In this document: in pieces, positions 5,709 to 14,890 of the stretch
How the letters are laid out: every line of letters begins with the position of its first letter
How positions within the stretch are numbered: position 1 is the stretch's first letter
Source of the DNA: a virus
Reading direction: 5' to 3' (one strand)
IMG/VR virus record: IMGVR_UViG_3300030329_000925
Location: 1 to 29,114 of that record
Length of the DNA stretch: 29,114 bases
Notes under the pieces: generated by a model
What the model was told of the DNA's origin: nothing
Seen by the model: only the letters and a program-made list of their open reading frames with translations
Databases searched by the model: none
Made by a program: the position numbers and the translations under genes

Positions 5709-8485
5709 TGAGTGTACAATTAGCCATATTTCCGCAAACACATGCTAGTAACAGCCTTTTAGTAGATGGTCAAGAGTTTACAGGAGTTCCTGGAGCGTAT
5801 GAGATAAACACTGTTCAATCCAGTAATGTGACGACTGGTATTATAAGTATGACACCACCACCCATAACTCCAAACACATGGTATAAATTTAGATGGATTT
5901 TGAACAGTATGCCATCAGCTCCTGCTTCAGCTACATCATCAAATGGGTTATTAACTTTAAATTCAATAGTATCATCAGGACTAGGCACACGAGTGGGTAT
6001 TTATCAAAGGCTTTCAGGATTAACTCCAGGACAAGTCTACACTGCTACTGCTGAATATACTTCTGCTCCTGGATATTTGTTTTTCTTGCACACAAGTGCA
6101 TCAACTCCATTCACGCTACATGCTTATCAATCTATTGCAACAGATACAACTACTTCATTTACATGGGATTTTACAGCAGCAGCAACTGATGATGTGTTTT
6201 TTATACAATATCAAAATAACACTAATGCTAATTTGGTAATTTCTAAAGTAACTATAAATTCAAGTTCAGCACTTGGTTATACAGGTCAAGTTATTGCTGA
6301 TTTGTATGAAGATGAAGAAATACCACTAACATTAAGTGTAGATGATTTTAAAAGCATAGCAGAAAAGGTGCAGTCATATTCTAAAGATTTTAACCTACCA
6401 GCTACTAAAAGAAACAATAAGTTATTTAGCCACCTCTTAGATGTTACAAGAAGCATACAGCATCCGTATGAGTTTAACCCTTACATTAAAACTAGAGCAG
6501 TATTAAAGCAGGATGGAATCATTTTGTTTGATGGTATTCTTAAATTGATAAACATAGAAGATAGAGATGGTGAAGTAAGTTACAATGTGAATCTGTTTGC
6601 AGAAACAATTGCTTTAGCTGATACGTTAAAAAATAGAACTTTTGATTATATTGATTTTGGAGAATTAGCACATGAGTATAATATAGCAAATATTAAAAAT
6701 AGTTGGGATGATTCTGTTGGTTTGCCATTAGATGCTGCTCTTTCTACATCTAGCTTTGCTTATGATTCAAGTATTGGTGCTAACAATACAAATGTTTTAA
6801 AGTATCCTTTTGTAGATTGGACAGGTCAGATACTATATGCAAACGGATCAACAGGTTCATCTGCTACACTAGGAATGCCTGAGTTAACAAATTTAGAACA
6901 AGCGTTTAGGCCTTGGATAAAAATAAAATACTTAGTAGATCGAATATTTAGCGAGGCAGAATTTACCTATTCTTCAAACTTTTTTGATAGTTCAGATTTT
7001 GGTAAGTTATATATGGATTTCAATTGGGGTGGTGATAGAATGCCCGCCACACTAGATAAAAGTGTGTATAATTCTTCACAGGGGGCAGCTCCACAAGTTT
7101 TAGTTTCAACGAGTATTGAGCCTATTAAGTTTTATGCTCCTGGTACTTACGGAATAGCTACATCATCTGCATTACCGCCTGATTACAATACTTCAGGGGC
7201 AAATCAATATAGTATCGTTAGCACATCAGATAATCAGCTATACAATGTAGATTATAAAATCAGATTTAGACCTAATATCGGCTCTTCTGCTGATGGGTTT
7301 TTTGCTTGGCAGTATTATGATGCTTCAACAGGTACAACCACTAATATTGATGAACTTTATGAATACAATATACAATATTATTCCAATTGGAATTATGAAG
7401 GACAGTTTTATATAACATTAGACACAGGGGATAAGTTAACTCCTGTGCAACAAGATATAGGAACTAGCAATACGCTTAAAACATATCCTGGAGGAACAGC
7501 TATATTTACGGTGTCAACAGTTGAAGTTACATCTTCAATTTTAAACACATTAAGAGGGGAATTAAATCAATGGGAATTTATGAAAGGTATTTTCACCATG
7601 TTTAATTTGGTAACATTAAAAGATGAATCTGATCCTGGAAATATTATAATAGAACCATATAAAGATATATTTATAAAAACAGATAAAGGATTAACACTTA
7701 GTGATAGGGGCATTCAACATGATTGGACTGATAAAATAGATGAAAAAGATATTAAGCTAACCCCTTTAAATGATTTAAAAAAGAAAACCATATTTAAGTA
7801 TGCAGAAGATGATGCAGATTTTATCTTTGATATATATAAAAAATCTACTAGAGGTCATTTATACGGAAGTAAAGTTTTTGATGCTTCAGCTTTCACTGTA
7901 TTAGAAGGAGAAGAAGAAATAGTAGCAGAACCTTTTGCAGCTACTGTATCTAAACCATTATGGACAGCATTCCCTGAATTAATTGTTCCTACTATTTACA
8001 CAGCAGATAGTAATGGTGTAACAAGTGCATTTGATAATGCTCCAAGAATACTATACCAACTAACTGATGAAGCTGATACAATGGGAACTACGAGTTATTA
8101 TATACCTGCTCAAAATGGAGAATCAGCAGAACAGTCTTTTAAAAGGTTCACATTTGCGCATTTAACAACAATACCTACTGTTGTGAGTACGCCTCCTGTT
8201 CCAGCAGATACATCAGACTTTAATTTTGGTGAATGTCAGTTAATACAGCCAATAGGTCAAGCAGTGCCTAATAACTTATTTAACACATATTGGTTCCCTT
8301 ATTACAATCAGCTTTATAATCCTGATACTAAAATGATGGAAATAAAAGTAAACTTGCAGCCAGGTGATATTGCAGCATTTAAATTCTCAGATCATGTGAT
8401 GATCAAGAACAGATCATACAGAGTAAATAGAATTGATTACAAGCCAAAAGATTTATCAACAGTTGAATTTATATTAATACCATAA
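5708..8485 (+). CDS. Large tail/baseplate protein with N-terminal carbohydrate-binding-like insert
   Basis: 925 aa, the largest protein of the phage. After a short lead, residues about 50-195 form a beta-sandwich-like stretch resembling a carbohydrate-binding module (many alternating aromatic/Thr strands, ending in NLVISKVTINSSS). From about 200 a tail-type domain begins (DLYEDEEIPLTLSVDDF, then SKDFNLPATKRNN and GIILFDGILKLINIEDRDGEV), which I associate with Bacteroidetes phage tail tips. The last 60 residues (MMEIKVNLQPGDIAAFKF, then RSYRVNRIDYKP) look like a barrel-type closing domain. Likely tail-tip hub or receptor-contacting protein. The insert suggests glycan recognition; that part is inference. 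Confidence 0.6.
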   Translation: MSVQLAIFPQTHASNSLLVDGQEFTGVPGAYEINTVQSSNVTTGIISMTPPPITPNTWYKFRWILNSMPSAPASATSSNGLLTLNSIVSSGLGTRVGIYQRLSGLTPGQVYTATAEYTSAPGYLFFLHTSASTPFTLHAYQSIATDTTTSFTWDFTAAATDDVFFIQYQNNTNANLVISKVTINSSSALGYTGQVIADLYEDEEIPLTLSVDDFKSIAEKVQSYSKDFNLPATKRNNKLFSHLLDVTRSIQHPYEFNPYIKTRAVLKQDGIILFDGILKLINIEDRDGEVSYNVNLFAETIALADTLKNRTFDYIDFGELAHEYNIANIKNSWDDSVGLPLDAALSTSSFAYDSSIGANNTNVLKYPFVDWTGQILYANGSTGSSATLGMPELTNLEQAFRPWIKIKYLVDRIFSEAEFTYSSNFFDSSDFGKLYMDFNWGGDRMPATLDKSVYNSSQGAAPQVLVSTSIEPIKFYAPGTYGIATSSALPPDYNTSGANQYSIVSTSDNQLYNVDYKIRFRPNIGSSADGFFAWQYYDASTGTTTNIDELYEYNIQYYSNWNYEGQFYITLDTGDKLTPVQQDIGTSNTLKTYPGGTAIFTVSTVEVTSSILNTLRGELNQWEFMKGIFTMFNLVTLKDESDPGNIIIEPYKDIFIKTDKGLTLSDRGIQHDWTDKIDEKDIKLTPLNDLKKKTIFKYAEDDADFIFDIYKKSTRGHLYGSKVFDASAFTVLEGEEEIVAEPFAATVSKPLWTAFPELIVPTIYTADSNGVTSAFDNAPRILYQLTDEADTMGTTSYYIPAQNGESAEQSFKRFTFAHLTTIPTVVSTPPVPADTSDFNFGECQLIQPIGQAVPNNLFNTYWFPYYNQLYNPDTKMMEIKVNLQPGDIAAFKFSDHVMIKNRSYRVNRIDYKPKDLSTVEFILIP

Positions 8486-9309
8486 TGCAATTTAGAACAG
8501 GAATATCGGTTAAACCGAAAGAAATACAAAGAAATGGATTGGTTATCTTTACAGATGGCACAACTGATGTGACTCCTAATCAAGTAGATTGTGAAGCTTA
8601 TGGATACACATACAATGAAGAAACTCAAACGTGTCAAGCGTTTCATTATTCACCTACAACTCAGGAGGGGGTTAGAAACATCACGAATGTAATAAGAGGG
8701 CAAAATAATTTTACAGAAAAAGGAACTAGAAACACTTTTATATTAGGTCAAAACAACACAACAAAAGGTGATAACAAGGATAGTATAATAGTGGGTGATA
8801 ATAACGAGATTGCTCTTGGTGTAAACAATGCGACAGTTTTAGGATCGTATGGTGTAGCACAAAGAGATGGAGAAATAGTTTTTGGAGGTGGTGGATTTAA
8901 TGGTGCAGGTAAAGGGTATGGACAAAGCTCTATAATATCTTTATCAGGAACAACTACTAATGCAACTCCTACTAAGTTAAAAGTAAGCAATAGCAGTTCA
9001 ACTGAAGTTATTGCTAGAGCATCTACAAGCTCTTTTCAAGGTTTTGAAGCAAAGCTAATTGGAGTTAGAACAGGTGGAACAGCAGGTGGTAGTGTAGATG
9101 ATAGGGTGTTTATTAATGTAGCTGGATTGGCTCATGAACGTGCAGTAGATCAAACTAAAACAACTCTAGGATCACATGGAACAGTTACAGGATGGACAGG
9201 AGATGTGATTTTTACAACACCTAATGATATGTTTTTTGCAGTTACAGGAGCAGCTAATATGAATATAAGTTGGAGTTGTACGCTTCACCTTTATGAAATG
9301 AAAGTATAA
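8485..9309 (+). CDS. Tail fiber/appendage with YadA-like head repeats
   Basis: 274 aa. Near residues 68-115 there are repeats of the type IxGxNNxxxxGxxN (RGQNNFTEKGTRN, LGQNNTTKGDNK, VGDNNEIALGVNN), the left-handed beta-roll repeat of YadA-like trimeric stalks. A two-cysteine N-terminal motif (CEAYGYTYNEETQTC, residues 32-46) precedes them, and a beta-rich C-terminal domain follows. It ends 11 nt before the tape measure gene. Probably a trimeric host-contact fiber at the tail tip; the receptor is unknown. Confidence 0.62.
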   Translation: MQFRTGISVKPKEIQRNGLVIFTDGTTDVTPNQVDCEAYGYTYNEETQTCQAFHYSPTTQEGVRNITNVIRGQNNFTEKGTRNTFILGQNNTTKGDNKDSIIVGDNNEIALGVNNATVLGSYGVAQRDGEIVFGGGGFNGAGKGYGQSSIISLSGTTTNATPTKLKVSNSSSTEVIARASTSSFQGFEAKLIGVRTGGTAGGSVDDRVFINVAGLAHERAVDQTKTTLGSHGTVTGWTGDVIFTTPNDMFFAVTGAANMNISWSCTLHLYEMKV

Positions 9310-9320
9310 AACAAAATAAA

Positions 9321-10877
9321 ATGGCAGATAAAACAATACTAGAAGCAGAAGTAAAAACAAATATAAAAAGCGTTACTAAAGATGTAAAAGGTTTAGATAA
9401 GGCAACGGATCAAGCAGGAAAAGGATTTAAAACTTTAGGTTCTACAATTAAAGGAATGGGTGCGGCATTAAAGGCTGCTGGTATTGGAATAGTTGTGGCG
9501 CTGGTAGCCAAGCTATTTGAAGTATTTTCAAAAAATCAAAAAGTTATAGATGCTTTTAATACAGCTATGACGGCTTTAGATATTGTGTTTAATGATTTAT
9601 TTGATGTTATAAGTAATACTGCTGGAAATATAGTAGGGTGGTTTAAAGAGTTGTTTGAAGACCCGCAGCAAAAAATAGCAGATTTGGGTCAATCTATAAA
9701 AAATGGTATTATAGATAGATTTAATCAGATGCTTGAAGTTATGGGTTATCTTGGTGAAGCAGTTAATTATTTATTTGAAGGTGAATTTACAAAAGCCGCC
9801 AAAACGGCAGCAAAGGCACAAGTGGAATTTTATGATGTTCTAACAGGAACAGATAAATCAGTTGAAAAAATAACTAAATCAGTTGTAAAGTATACTAAAC
9901 AAACATATGAGAATGCTAAAGCAACTACGGAATCAGGTAAAGCAGCTAATAAGGCTCAGGTAGAATTTGCTAAACTTAATGCAATTAAATTACAAGAAGC
10001 TGAAGTTCTTAGACAAATAAGAGATGATGAAACTAAAACTTTTGCAGAAAGAATACAAGCTAACAAAGATTTAGATAAAGTACTAGCAGAACAACAAGAA
10101 TTACAAAGAGCGCAGTTAAAGATCATGGAAGAAGCTGCACAAAGACAGTACAATATAAATCAAACTGATGAAAATTATATAGCACTGCAAGAAACTAAAG
10201 TAGCTCAATTAGAATTAGAAGAAACAATAACAGGTCAACTATCAGAACAAAAAACAAATCAAGTAGCTTTAGAAAAAGAACTATTAGAAACACAAAACGA
10301 ATTAAGAGCTGAAGGATTATCAGGTATTGAAAGGGAGCTAGAAGAATTAGAAGCTTCGTATAAATTAAAATTAGATATGGCTAGAAAATCTGGAATGGAT
10401 ACAACAGCTATAACTAAACAATTTGAGCAACAAAAATCAGCTATTGTGGCATCAGGAGTTGAACAGCAATTAGGTGCTTATTCTAATTTAGCTGGAGCAT
10501 TACAACAGTTAGCAGGAGAAAATAAAGCATTAGCAATAGCACAAGCTATTATGGATACTTATGCGGCAGCTAATAAGGCACTAGCAAATGTGGCAGGAAA
10601 TCCTTGGGCTATGGTAGAAGTGGCAGCAATTATAGCCACAGGTTTAGCTAATGTTCAGAAAATAATGGATACTGAGGTTCCTGGTCAAGGAGGATCAGGT
10701 GGCGGATCAGTGCCATCAGCAGGAGCATCTCAAACTCCATCACCACAAATGATGGGTGGAACGTTTCAGTTAGAAGGTGGTCAAGCTCCTGAACCTGTTC
10801 AAGCATACGTTGTTTCTGACGACATAACAAATAATCAAGACAAGTTAGCAGCAATTAGAAGAAGAGCTACAATTTAA
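9321..10877 (+). CDS. Tail tape measure protein
   Basis: 518 aa, long alpha-helical protein. The N-terminus has the typical VTKDVKGLDKATDQAGKGF pattern and a Gly/Ala-rich hydrophobic segment (about residues 47-65). The middle (about 190-370) is charged coiled coil rich in Gln, Glu, Lys. A second Ala-rich helix region (AIMDTYAAANKALANVAG) lies near 410, followed by a Gly/Ser/Pro-rich tail. It is short for a tape measure; at about 1.5 angstrom per residue (family rule of thumb) the tail would be near 80 nm. It is the last gene of the tail operon, before the second conserved pre-start element. Confidence 0.8.
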   Translation: MADKTILEAEVKTNIKSVTKDVKGLDKATDQAGKGFKTLGSTIKGMGAALKAAGIGIVVALVAKLFEVFSKNQKVIDAFNTAMTALDIVFNDLFDVISNTAGNIVGWFKELFEDPQQKIADLGQSIKNGIIDRFNQMLEVMGYLGEAVNYLFEGEFTKAAKTAAKAQVEFYDVLTGTDKSVEKITKSVVKYTKQTYENAKATTESGKAANKAQVEFAKLNAIKLQEAEVLRQIRDDETKTFAERIQANKDLDKVLAEQQELQRAQLKIMEEAAQRQYNINQTDENYIALQETKVAQLELEETITGQLSEQKTNQVALEKELLETQNELRAEGLSGIERELEELEASYKLKLDMARKSGMDTTAITKQFEQQKSAIVASGVEQQLGAYSNLAGALQQLAGENKALAIAQAIMDTYAAANKALANVAGNPWAMVEVAAIIATGLANVQKIMDTEVPGQGGSGGGSVPSAGASQTPSPQMMGGTFQLEGGQAPEPVQAYVVSDDITNNQDKLAAIRRRATI

Positions 10878-10900
10878 AAATCAAATAAATATTAATTTAA

Positions 10901-10913
10901 TCTATTATATAAT
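10901..10913 (+). promoter_or_regulatory. Conserved pre-start element, copy 2 (putative phage promoter)
   Basis: TCTATTATATAAT is immediately followed by ATG 10914, at the switch from tail to head genes. It is identical to the core of copies 1 and 3, but 2 nt closer to the ATG. No terminator lies before it, so it would be an internal start within a read-through operon. Confidence 0.55.
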
Positions 10914-11639
10914 ATGCCTTGCGAAAAATGTGAAAACGGAAAATATAAATGGGGAAAGACAGGAGCTTGTGAGTATGATACAAAAGCTGAATGTGAAGAA
11001 GCCAATAAAGATTATTATAAAAATCTAAAAACCACTTCTATCAAAGAATTGGTTATTGCAGATGATTCAGAAGAATTGGCAATTGACGCTATTAGTTTAG
11101 TTTCTGCTCCTGCAATAGAGCAAGACTTTGTTTATTTCGGTAAAGAGAAAAACAACTTAACGTTTGCTAAAGTAGATGAAGATAAAAGAATGATCGTTAG
11201 TCCTGCTTTAATCCCTAACAAGCAAATATTCAGATATGATCCAAATACTGATTCAGAGTATTACGTATATTTTAGCCCTGATACAGTTAGAAAGGCTTCT
11301 GAGCTTTATTTAAAACATAACAATCACCACAAAGCAACTTATGAACACCAAGATAGAGTTTCAGGTGTTTTAACAGTTGAATCTTGGATTAAAGAGGGCG
11401 ATATGGATAAATCTAAATTATATGGCTATGACCTACCAAATGGTACGTGGTTCGTTAAAATGAAAATAAATAATGATGAACTATGGTCTAAGGTGAAGGA
11501 TGGCTCTTTAAAAGGGTTAAGTATTGAGGGCTACTTTACGGACAAGATGGAAAAGATGGCAGAAAGAGAAGCAACAACAGAGGAAATACTTAAAGCTCTT
11601 AATGAGATAATAAGCGAAAATCAAACAAAATCAAAATAA
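10914..11639 (+). CDS. XkdF-like prohead protease
   Basis: 241 aa. The core from about residue 45 fits the XkdF-type prohead protease pattern: AISLVSAPAIEQDFVYF, SPALIPNKQIFRYD, VYFSPDTVRKASELYL, then THEH-type YEHQDRVSGVLTVESWI and GTWFVKMKINNDELW with LKGLSIEGYF at the end. His (YEHQ) and Ser (LSIEGYF) are the expected catalytic-type residues. A cysteine-rich lead (CEKCENGKYKWGKTGAC, residues 3-19) precedes the protease domain and may bind metal. It matures the capsid shell together with the scaffold gene that follows. Confidence in the family is good; the catalytic triad was judged by eye. Confidence 0.8.
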   Translation: MPCEKCENGKYKWGKTGACEYDTKAECEEANKDYYKNLKTTSIKELVIADDSEELAIDAISLVSAPAIEQDFVYFGKEKNNLTFAKVDEDKRMIVSPALIPNKQIFRYDPNTDSEYYVYFSPDTVRKASELYLKHNNHHKATYEHQDRVSGVLTVESWIKEGDMDKSKLYGYDLPNGTWFVKMKINNDELWSKVKDGSLKGLSIEGYFTDKMEKMAEREATTEEILKALNEIISENQTKSK

Positions 11640-11663
11640 ATCTATTTAATTAAAAAAGAACCT

Positions 11664-12410
11664 ATGGACTTAAAAGAAAAAATATTAGTAGCTCTTGGTC
11701 TTAGCAAAGATGAAGAAGTGAAATTGGCTTGGCAGGCAAAAAGTGAGGATGGTACTATCTTTGTTTCTACTGCTGAAGAATTAGAATCAGGTGTTGATAT
11801 TTCTGTTTTAACAGAAGACGGCACGACAATACCTTTACCAATCGGAACATATAAGACCGATACAGGCGTTAGCTTCAGAGTAGAAGAAGAAGGCGTTGTT
11901 GGTGAAGTGATCGAATCTGAAACTGAAGAAGCTGACACGGTTGAAGAAGAAGAAATGTCAGAAGAAGTTAAAGAAGAAGAATTAGCTAAAGAGGATGAAG
12001 ATGATTATGATGAAGAAAGTAGAGCAGAAGAAACTGATTGGGCTAAAACTTATGAAGAAATGAAGGAAAAAGTTGAAAACCTAGAAGACGCAATTGCAGA
12101 TATAAAAGCAAGATTAGGTGAAGGAGATTCAGAAGAAGTAGAAATGACAGAAGAAACTACTGAAGAAGTATCTGATACTCCAAAAACAGTTACTACTAAA
12201 ACAACTGAAGTAGTTGAATTTTCAGCAGAAGAAGAAGTAGAAAAATTAAAAGCTGAAAACGAAAAACTTAAAACTGAATTAGCTTCAAGCCCTGCTGATT
12301 CACCAATAAACATTAATAAATTTAGCTCAGAAAGACCTACATTATCTAGAAAAGATTATGGTAAACTTTCTAAGCATGAGAAATTTTTATACAACTTAAA
12401 TAAATTATAA
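11664..12410 (+). CDS. Acidic scaffold-like protein
   Basis: 248 aa, extremely acidic. Residues 1-80 form a small beta domain (KSEDGTIFVSTAEELESG, then TEDGTTIPLPIGTY). Residues 80-150 are a Glu/Asp-rich stretch with a predicted coiled coil (YEEMKEKVENLEDAIADIKARL). A second coiled coil (EVEKLKAENEKLKTEL) comes near 195, and the C-terminus is basic (TLSRKDYGKLSKHEKFLY), the part expected to touch the capsid protein. Placement between protease and major capsid is the classic scaffold position. Confidence 0.7.
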   Translation: MDLKEKILVALGLSKDEEVKLAWQAKSEDGTIFVSTAEELESGVDISVLTEDGTTIPLPIGTYKTDTGVSFRVEEEGVVGEVIESETEEADTVEEEEMSEEVKEEELAKEDEDDYDEESRAEETDWAKTYEEMKEKVENLEDAIADIKARLGEGDSEEVEMTEETTEEVSDTPKTVTTKTTEVVEFSAEEEVEKLKAENEKLKTELASSPADSPININKFSSERPTLSRKDYGKLSKHEKFLYNLNKL

Positions 12411-12440
12411 ATTAATAAATAACCAAAAAAACAAAAAATT

Positions 12441-13364
12441 ATGGCATTTACTACGACAAGCAACTTTGCGGGAAAGGCGGCAGGATTTTATATAGCGGCA
12501 GCCCTAAAAGAAGCTAAATCATTGGACTATTTAACAATGATAGAAAACATTAAGTACAAGAGTAACATCCAACGTATGGCAGGATCAGGAATGATTGCTG
12601 ACGCTACGTGTGACTTCTCTGATGCAGGAACTCTTGCCCTGACAGAAAAAGTTTTAGAACCTAAGAACCTACAAATAAATATTGATTTATGTAAGGCTAC
12701 CCTGCTAGATTCTTGGGAAGCCCTTCAAATGAGAGCAGGAGCAGGCGCTCCACCTCCAGCATCTTTCGAGGATTATGTGATTTCTTACTTAGGTGAGATT
12801 ATTGCTAATGGTACTGAAGAATCAGTTTGGAATGGTGCAGGAGGTACAGGTGGTGAGTTTCAAGGGTTCCTTGATACAAACGGATACTTATTGCCAACAG
12901 GAACTAATGCTGATGCAACTGTAATTCAGTCATCAGCTTCAGGCGCTTACACGGCAGCAAACATTATTGCTAACTTACAAACTTTAACAGCAGATATGGC
13001 TGCTAACACACCAGCTATATTAAGAAAAGAGGATTTACATATTTACATGAATCCTAAGACTTATGCATTCTATGTGTCAGCAGTATCGACTTTAGGATAT
13101 GTAAACGCTTACAACATGAATGGAGATTATGAGCCTGTATTTGAAGGTTACAAAATTGCAGTTTGTCCAGGTATGGTAGACAACCAGCTAGTTGCAGCAG
13201 AAAAGTCAAACTTATTCTTCGGAACTGACCTTTTAAGTGACGCTACTAGAATATCTATGCTAGACATGTCTAACCTTGACGGTAGTGACAATATGAGAGT
13301 TGTTGCAAGATATTCAGCAGGTGTTCAAACAGGAGTTGGAGCTGATATTGTTAGACAATCATAA
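12441..13364 (+). CDS. Major capsid protein (HK97-like fold)
   Basis: 307 aa, a normal length for a small HK97-fold capsid protein. It follows the protease and scaffold genes and precedes a hairpin. The sequence has an N-terminal helical segment, a Gly/Ala-rich central region (NGAGGTGGEFQGFLDTNGYL, about 133-152), an A-domain-like stretch with ADMAANTPAILRKEDLHIYM (about 186-205), and a closing SDNMRVVARYSAGVQTGVG. Codon choice is more GC-rich at third positions than most neighbours, as in strongly expressed genes. The leader is AT-rich without Shine-Dalgarno. Confidence 0.82.
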   Translation: MAFTTTSNFAGKAAGFYIAAALKEAKSLDYLTMIENIKYKSNIQRMAGSGMIADATCDFSDAGTLALTEKVLEPKNLQINIDLCKATLLDSWEALQMRAGAGAPPPASFEDYVISYLGEIIANGTEESVWNGAGGTGGEFQGFLDTNGYLLPTGTNADATVIQSSASGAYTAANIIANLQTLTADMAANTPAILRKEDLHIYMNPKTYAFYVSAVSTLGYVNAYNMNGDYEPVFEGYKIAVCPGMVDNQLVAAEKSNLFFGTDLLSDATRISMLDMSNLDGSDNMRVVARYSAGVQTGVGADIVRQS

Positions 13365-13381
13365 ATAACTTAATTAATAGA

Positions 13382-13405
13382 AGCAGGGGTGTAAAAACCC
13401 TTGCT
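13382..13405 (+). terminator. Hairpin after the capsid gene (partial terminator/attenuator)
   Basis: AGCAGGGG pairs with CCCTTGCT (8 bp with one G-U) around the loop TGTAAAAA, followed by CCTTTAACCTTT, a weak T-tract. It sits 18 nt after the capsid stop. No conserved pre-start element follows, so the major tail protein may depend on read-through; the hairpin could set a capsid-to-tail ratio or protect the capsid mRNA 3' end. Confidence 0.6.
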
Positions 13406-13432
13406 CCTTTAACCTTTAAAACATAAAAAAAT

Positions 13433-14020
13433 ATGGCATGTACAGCTTTAACAAAAGGTAGAGGACTCGACTGTAATAGAATATCAGGGGGAATTAAGTA
13501 TGTTTATTTTTCAGTATATGATAATTTTGCAAGAGATGATTGGGCGTATGATAGTACGAATCCATTAGAAATTGACACTATTAACTTTCAAACATCTACA
13601 ATTTACCGATACACTATGCCTTTGGGCGTAGCTTCTATAACAGACACGATTACAGGTTCACGTGAGAATGGAACTGTATTTTATACACCTACTGTTAACA
13701 TTATTCTCAACAGACTTACAAAAGAAGATCAAAACGAAATTAAGCTTTTAGCAAGAACTAAGGTAAGAATTTTCGTTCAACTTAATGCAACTCACACCGC
13801 AACAGGAAATGATGTGATTATTTGCATGGGTATGATAAATGGAATGGAACTAAACACGGGTACTATGGATAGTGGCGCTGCCTTTGGCGACAGAAATGGT
13901 TACACGTTGACGTTTGACGGCTTAGAGCCTGAACCATTTGCTATGTTAGAAGATGTTGCAGCAGGAGGGGCACCATTCTCTAACGCAGGGATAACAGGTC
14001 TAAGTATTGACAACGATTAA
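13433..14020 (+). CDS. Major tail (tube) protein
   Basis: 195 aa. The opening (GRGLDCNRISGGIKYVYF) and the later TNPLEIDTINFQTSTIYRYT, FYTPTVNIILNRLTKEDQ, GMINGMELNTGTMDSG and DRNGYTLTFDGLEPEP make the pattern of beta strands around a central loop seen in tail tube proteins of this phage group. It lies directly after the capsid gene and is followed by a strong terminator, as expected for an abundant virion component. The call rests on pattern and position, not on a search. Confidence 0.65.
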   Translation: MACTALTKGRGLDCNRISGGIKYVYFSVYDNFARDDWAYDSTNPLEIDTINFQTSTIYRYTMPLGVASITDTITGSRENGTVFYTPTVNIILNRLTKEDQNEIKLLARTKVRIFVQLNATHTATGNDVIICMGMINGMELNTGTMDSGAAFGDRNGYTLTFDGLEPEPFAMLEDVAAGGAPFSNAGITGLSIDND

Positions 14021-14054
14021 TCTACTTAGTTTTTTCATATATATTTCAGATTAG

Positions 14055-14080
14055 GGTGGCTTTATTGCCACCTTTTTCTT
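14055..14080 (+). terminator. Strong intrinsic terminator after the major tail protein
   Basis: GGTGGC and GCCACC form a perfect 6-bp GC-rich stem around TTTATT, followed by CTTTTTCTTTT-like T-rich sequence (TTTTT at 73-77 of the 14000 line, then CTTTT). It lies 35 nt after the stop at 14020 and 23 nt before the third copy of the conserved pre-start element, so one transcript ends and a new one begins here. Confidence 0.85.
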
Positions 14081-14102
14081 TTATAAGCAAATAAAAACAG
14101 GG

Positions 14103-14121
14103 TTTTTCTATTATATAATAT
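14103..14121 (+). promoter_or_regulatory. Conserved pre-start element, copy 3 (putative phage promoter)
   Basis: TTTTTCTATTATATAATAT directly precedes ATG 14122. It matches copy 1 over 18 consecutive bases up to and including the spacing to the ATG, though the flanks are unrelated. A strong terminator ends just upstream, which makes a promoter function here the simplest reading. Confidence 0.62.
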
Positions 14122-14601
14122 ATGATACAAGCAACAACTAAAACAGATTTAACTTTTTATTTGCAAACTGAAGATAATAGAATTGATACTTCTGTTGATT
14201 CAAGCAAGATAAGGCATTTAGTGAAGTTCACTAATGATATGGATAAATCAGTTCAGTATGCTTATTCATCAGTGCATTTAATATATGAAAGATACACAAA
14301 ATTTGTGTTTACATATAATGCAACTCCTGATGTTTATACAGGTGATATTGATTTGTTACCTGCTGGATATTGGAAATATGAAGTGTTTGAAGTTAGCTGG
14401 ACAGGTGCAGTAGCAATTAGCTCTGGTAATGCTCCTGTAACAGAAGATGATGTATTACCTGTGGGACCCACTCATGGTGTTGTGCAGGGATTAGTAACAA
14501 AAGGAAAAATGTATGTTGCTGAAAAAGATGGAACGCAACAAGTGACATATACACAAAGAGAAGAACCAAGTGGAACGAATTATATATATTACGGACAATA
14601 A
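14122..14601 (+). CDS. Virion-associated hypothetical protein (159 aa)
   Basis: First gene of the operon that follows the strong terminator. 159 aa, beta-rich, with no membrane segment. A central stretch (YTGDIDLLPAGYWKYEVFEVSW, here residues about 73-94) looks like the edge of a fibronectin- or Ig-like sandwich. The C-terminus ends in a Thr/Gln/Tyr-rich tail (TNYIYYGQ). Similar small proteins occur between tail tube and portal genes in Bacteroidetes phages as I recall them. Structural role likely, exact function unknown. Confidence 0.5.
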   Translation: MIQATTKTDLTFYLQTEDNRIDTSVDSSKIRHLVKFTNDMDKSVQYAYSSVHLIYERYTKFVFTYNATPDVYTGDIDLLPAGYWKYEVFEVSWTGAVAISSGNAPVTEDDVLPVGPTHGVVQGLVTKGKMYVAEKDGTQQVTYTQREEPSGTNYIYYGQ

Positions 14602-14611
14602 ATAAAATAAA

Positions 14612-14887
14612 ATGGCAATAGAAAATGTACAACAACTCTTAACTGAGCAATTAGGTAAAAACGGCAGCACTGAAGTGTTTACAACAGCAGCACAAACTAG
14701 CAAAGATTGGTATTGTGTTTACTTTCCTGTTGAAAGTGTAGTATCTGCAATAACAGTAGCAGATGCAACAGGTGAATCAGCTTTACAAACAACACTACCT
14801 GCTGGCACAACTCTTTTTATGAACGTGACGGCAATAACGCTAACTAGCGGGATTGGGATAGGTTATCACGAAGGTGTAACAACATAG
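14612..14887 (+). CDS. Small virion-associated hypothetical protein (91 aa)
   Basis: 91 aa, rich in Thr and Val; the second half (ATGESALQTTLPAGTTLFMN, then AITLTSGIGIGYHEG) looks like a short beta roll ending in a Gly-rich turn, as in decoration or fiber-tip proteins. It starts 10 nt after the gene before and ends 3 nt before the next ATG, so it belongs to the same operon. No family recognised. Confidence 0.45.
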   Translation: MAIENVQQLLTEQLGKNGSTEVFTTAAQTSKDWYCVYFPVESVVSAITVADATGESALQTTLPAGTTLFMNVTAITLTSGIGIGYHEGVTT

Positions 14888-14890
14888 GAT

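Noticed and set aside
8690-8830. Repeats in the 274-aa gene as a CRISPR or DNA tandem array
   Set aside because: The repetition is at protein level (YadA-like IxGxNN motif), spacing is variable and the bases are not conserved.
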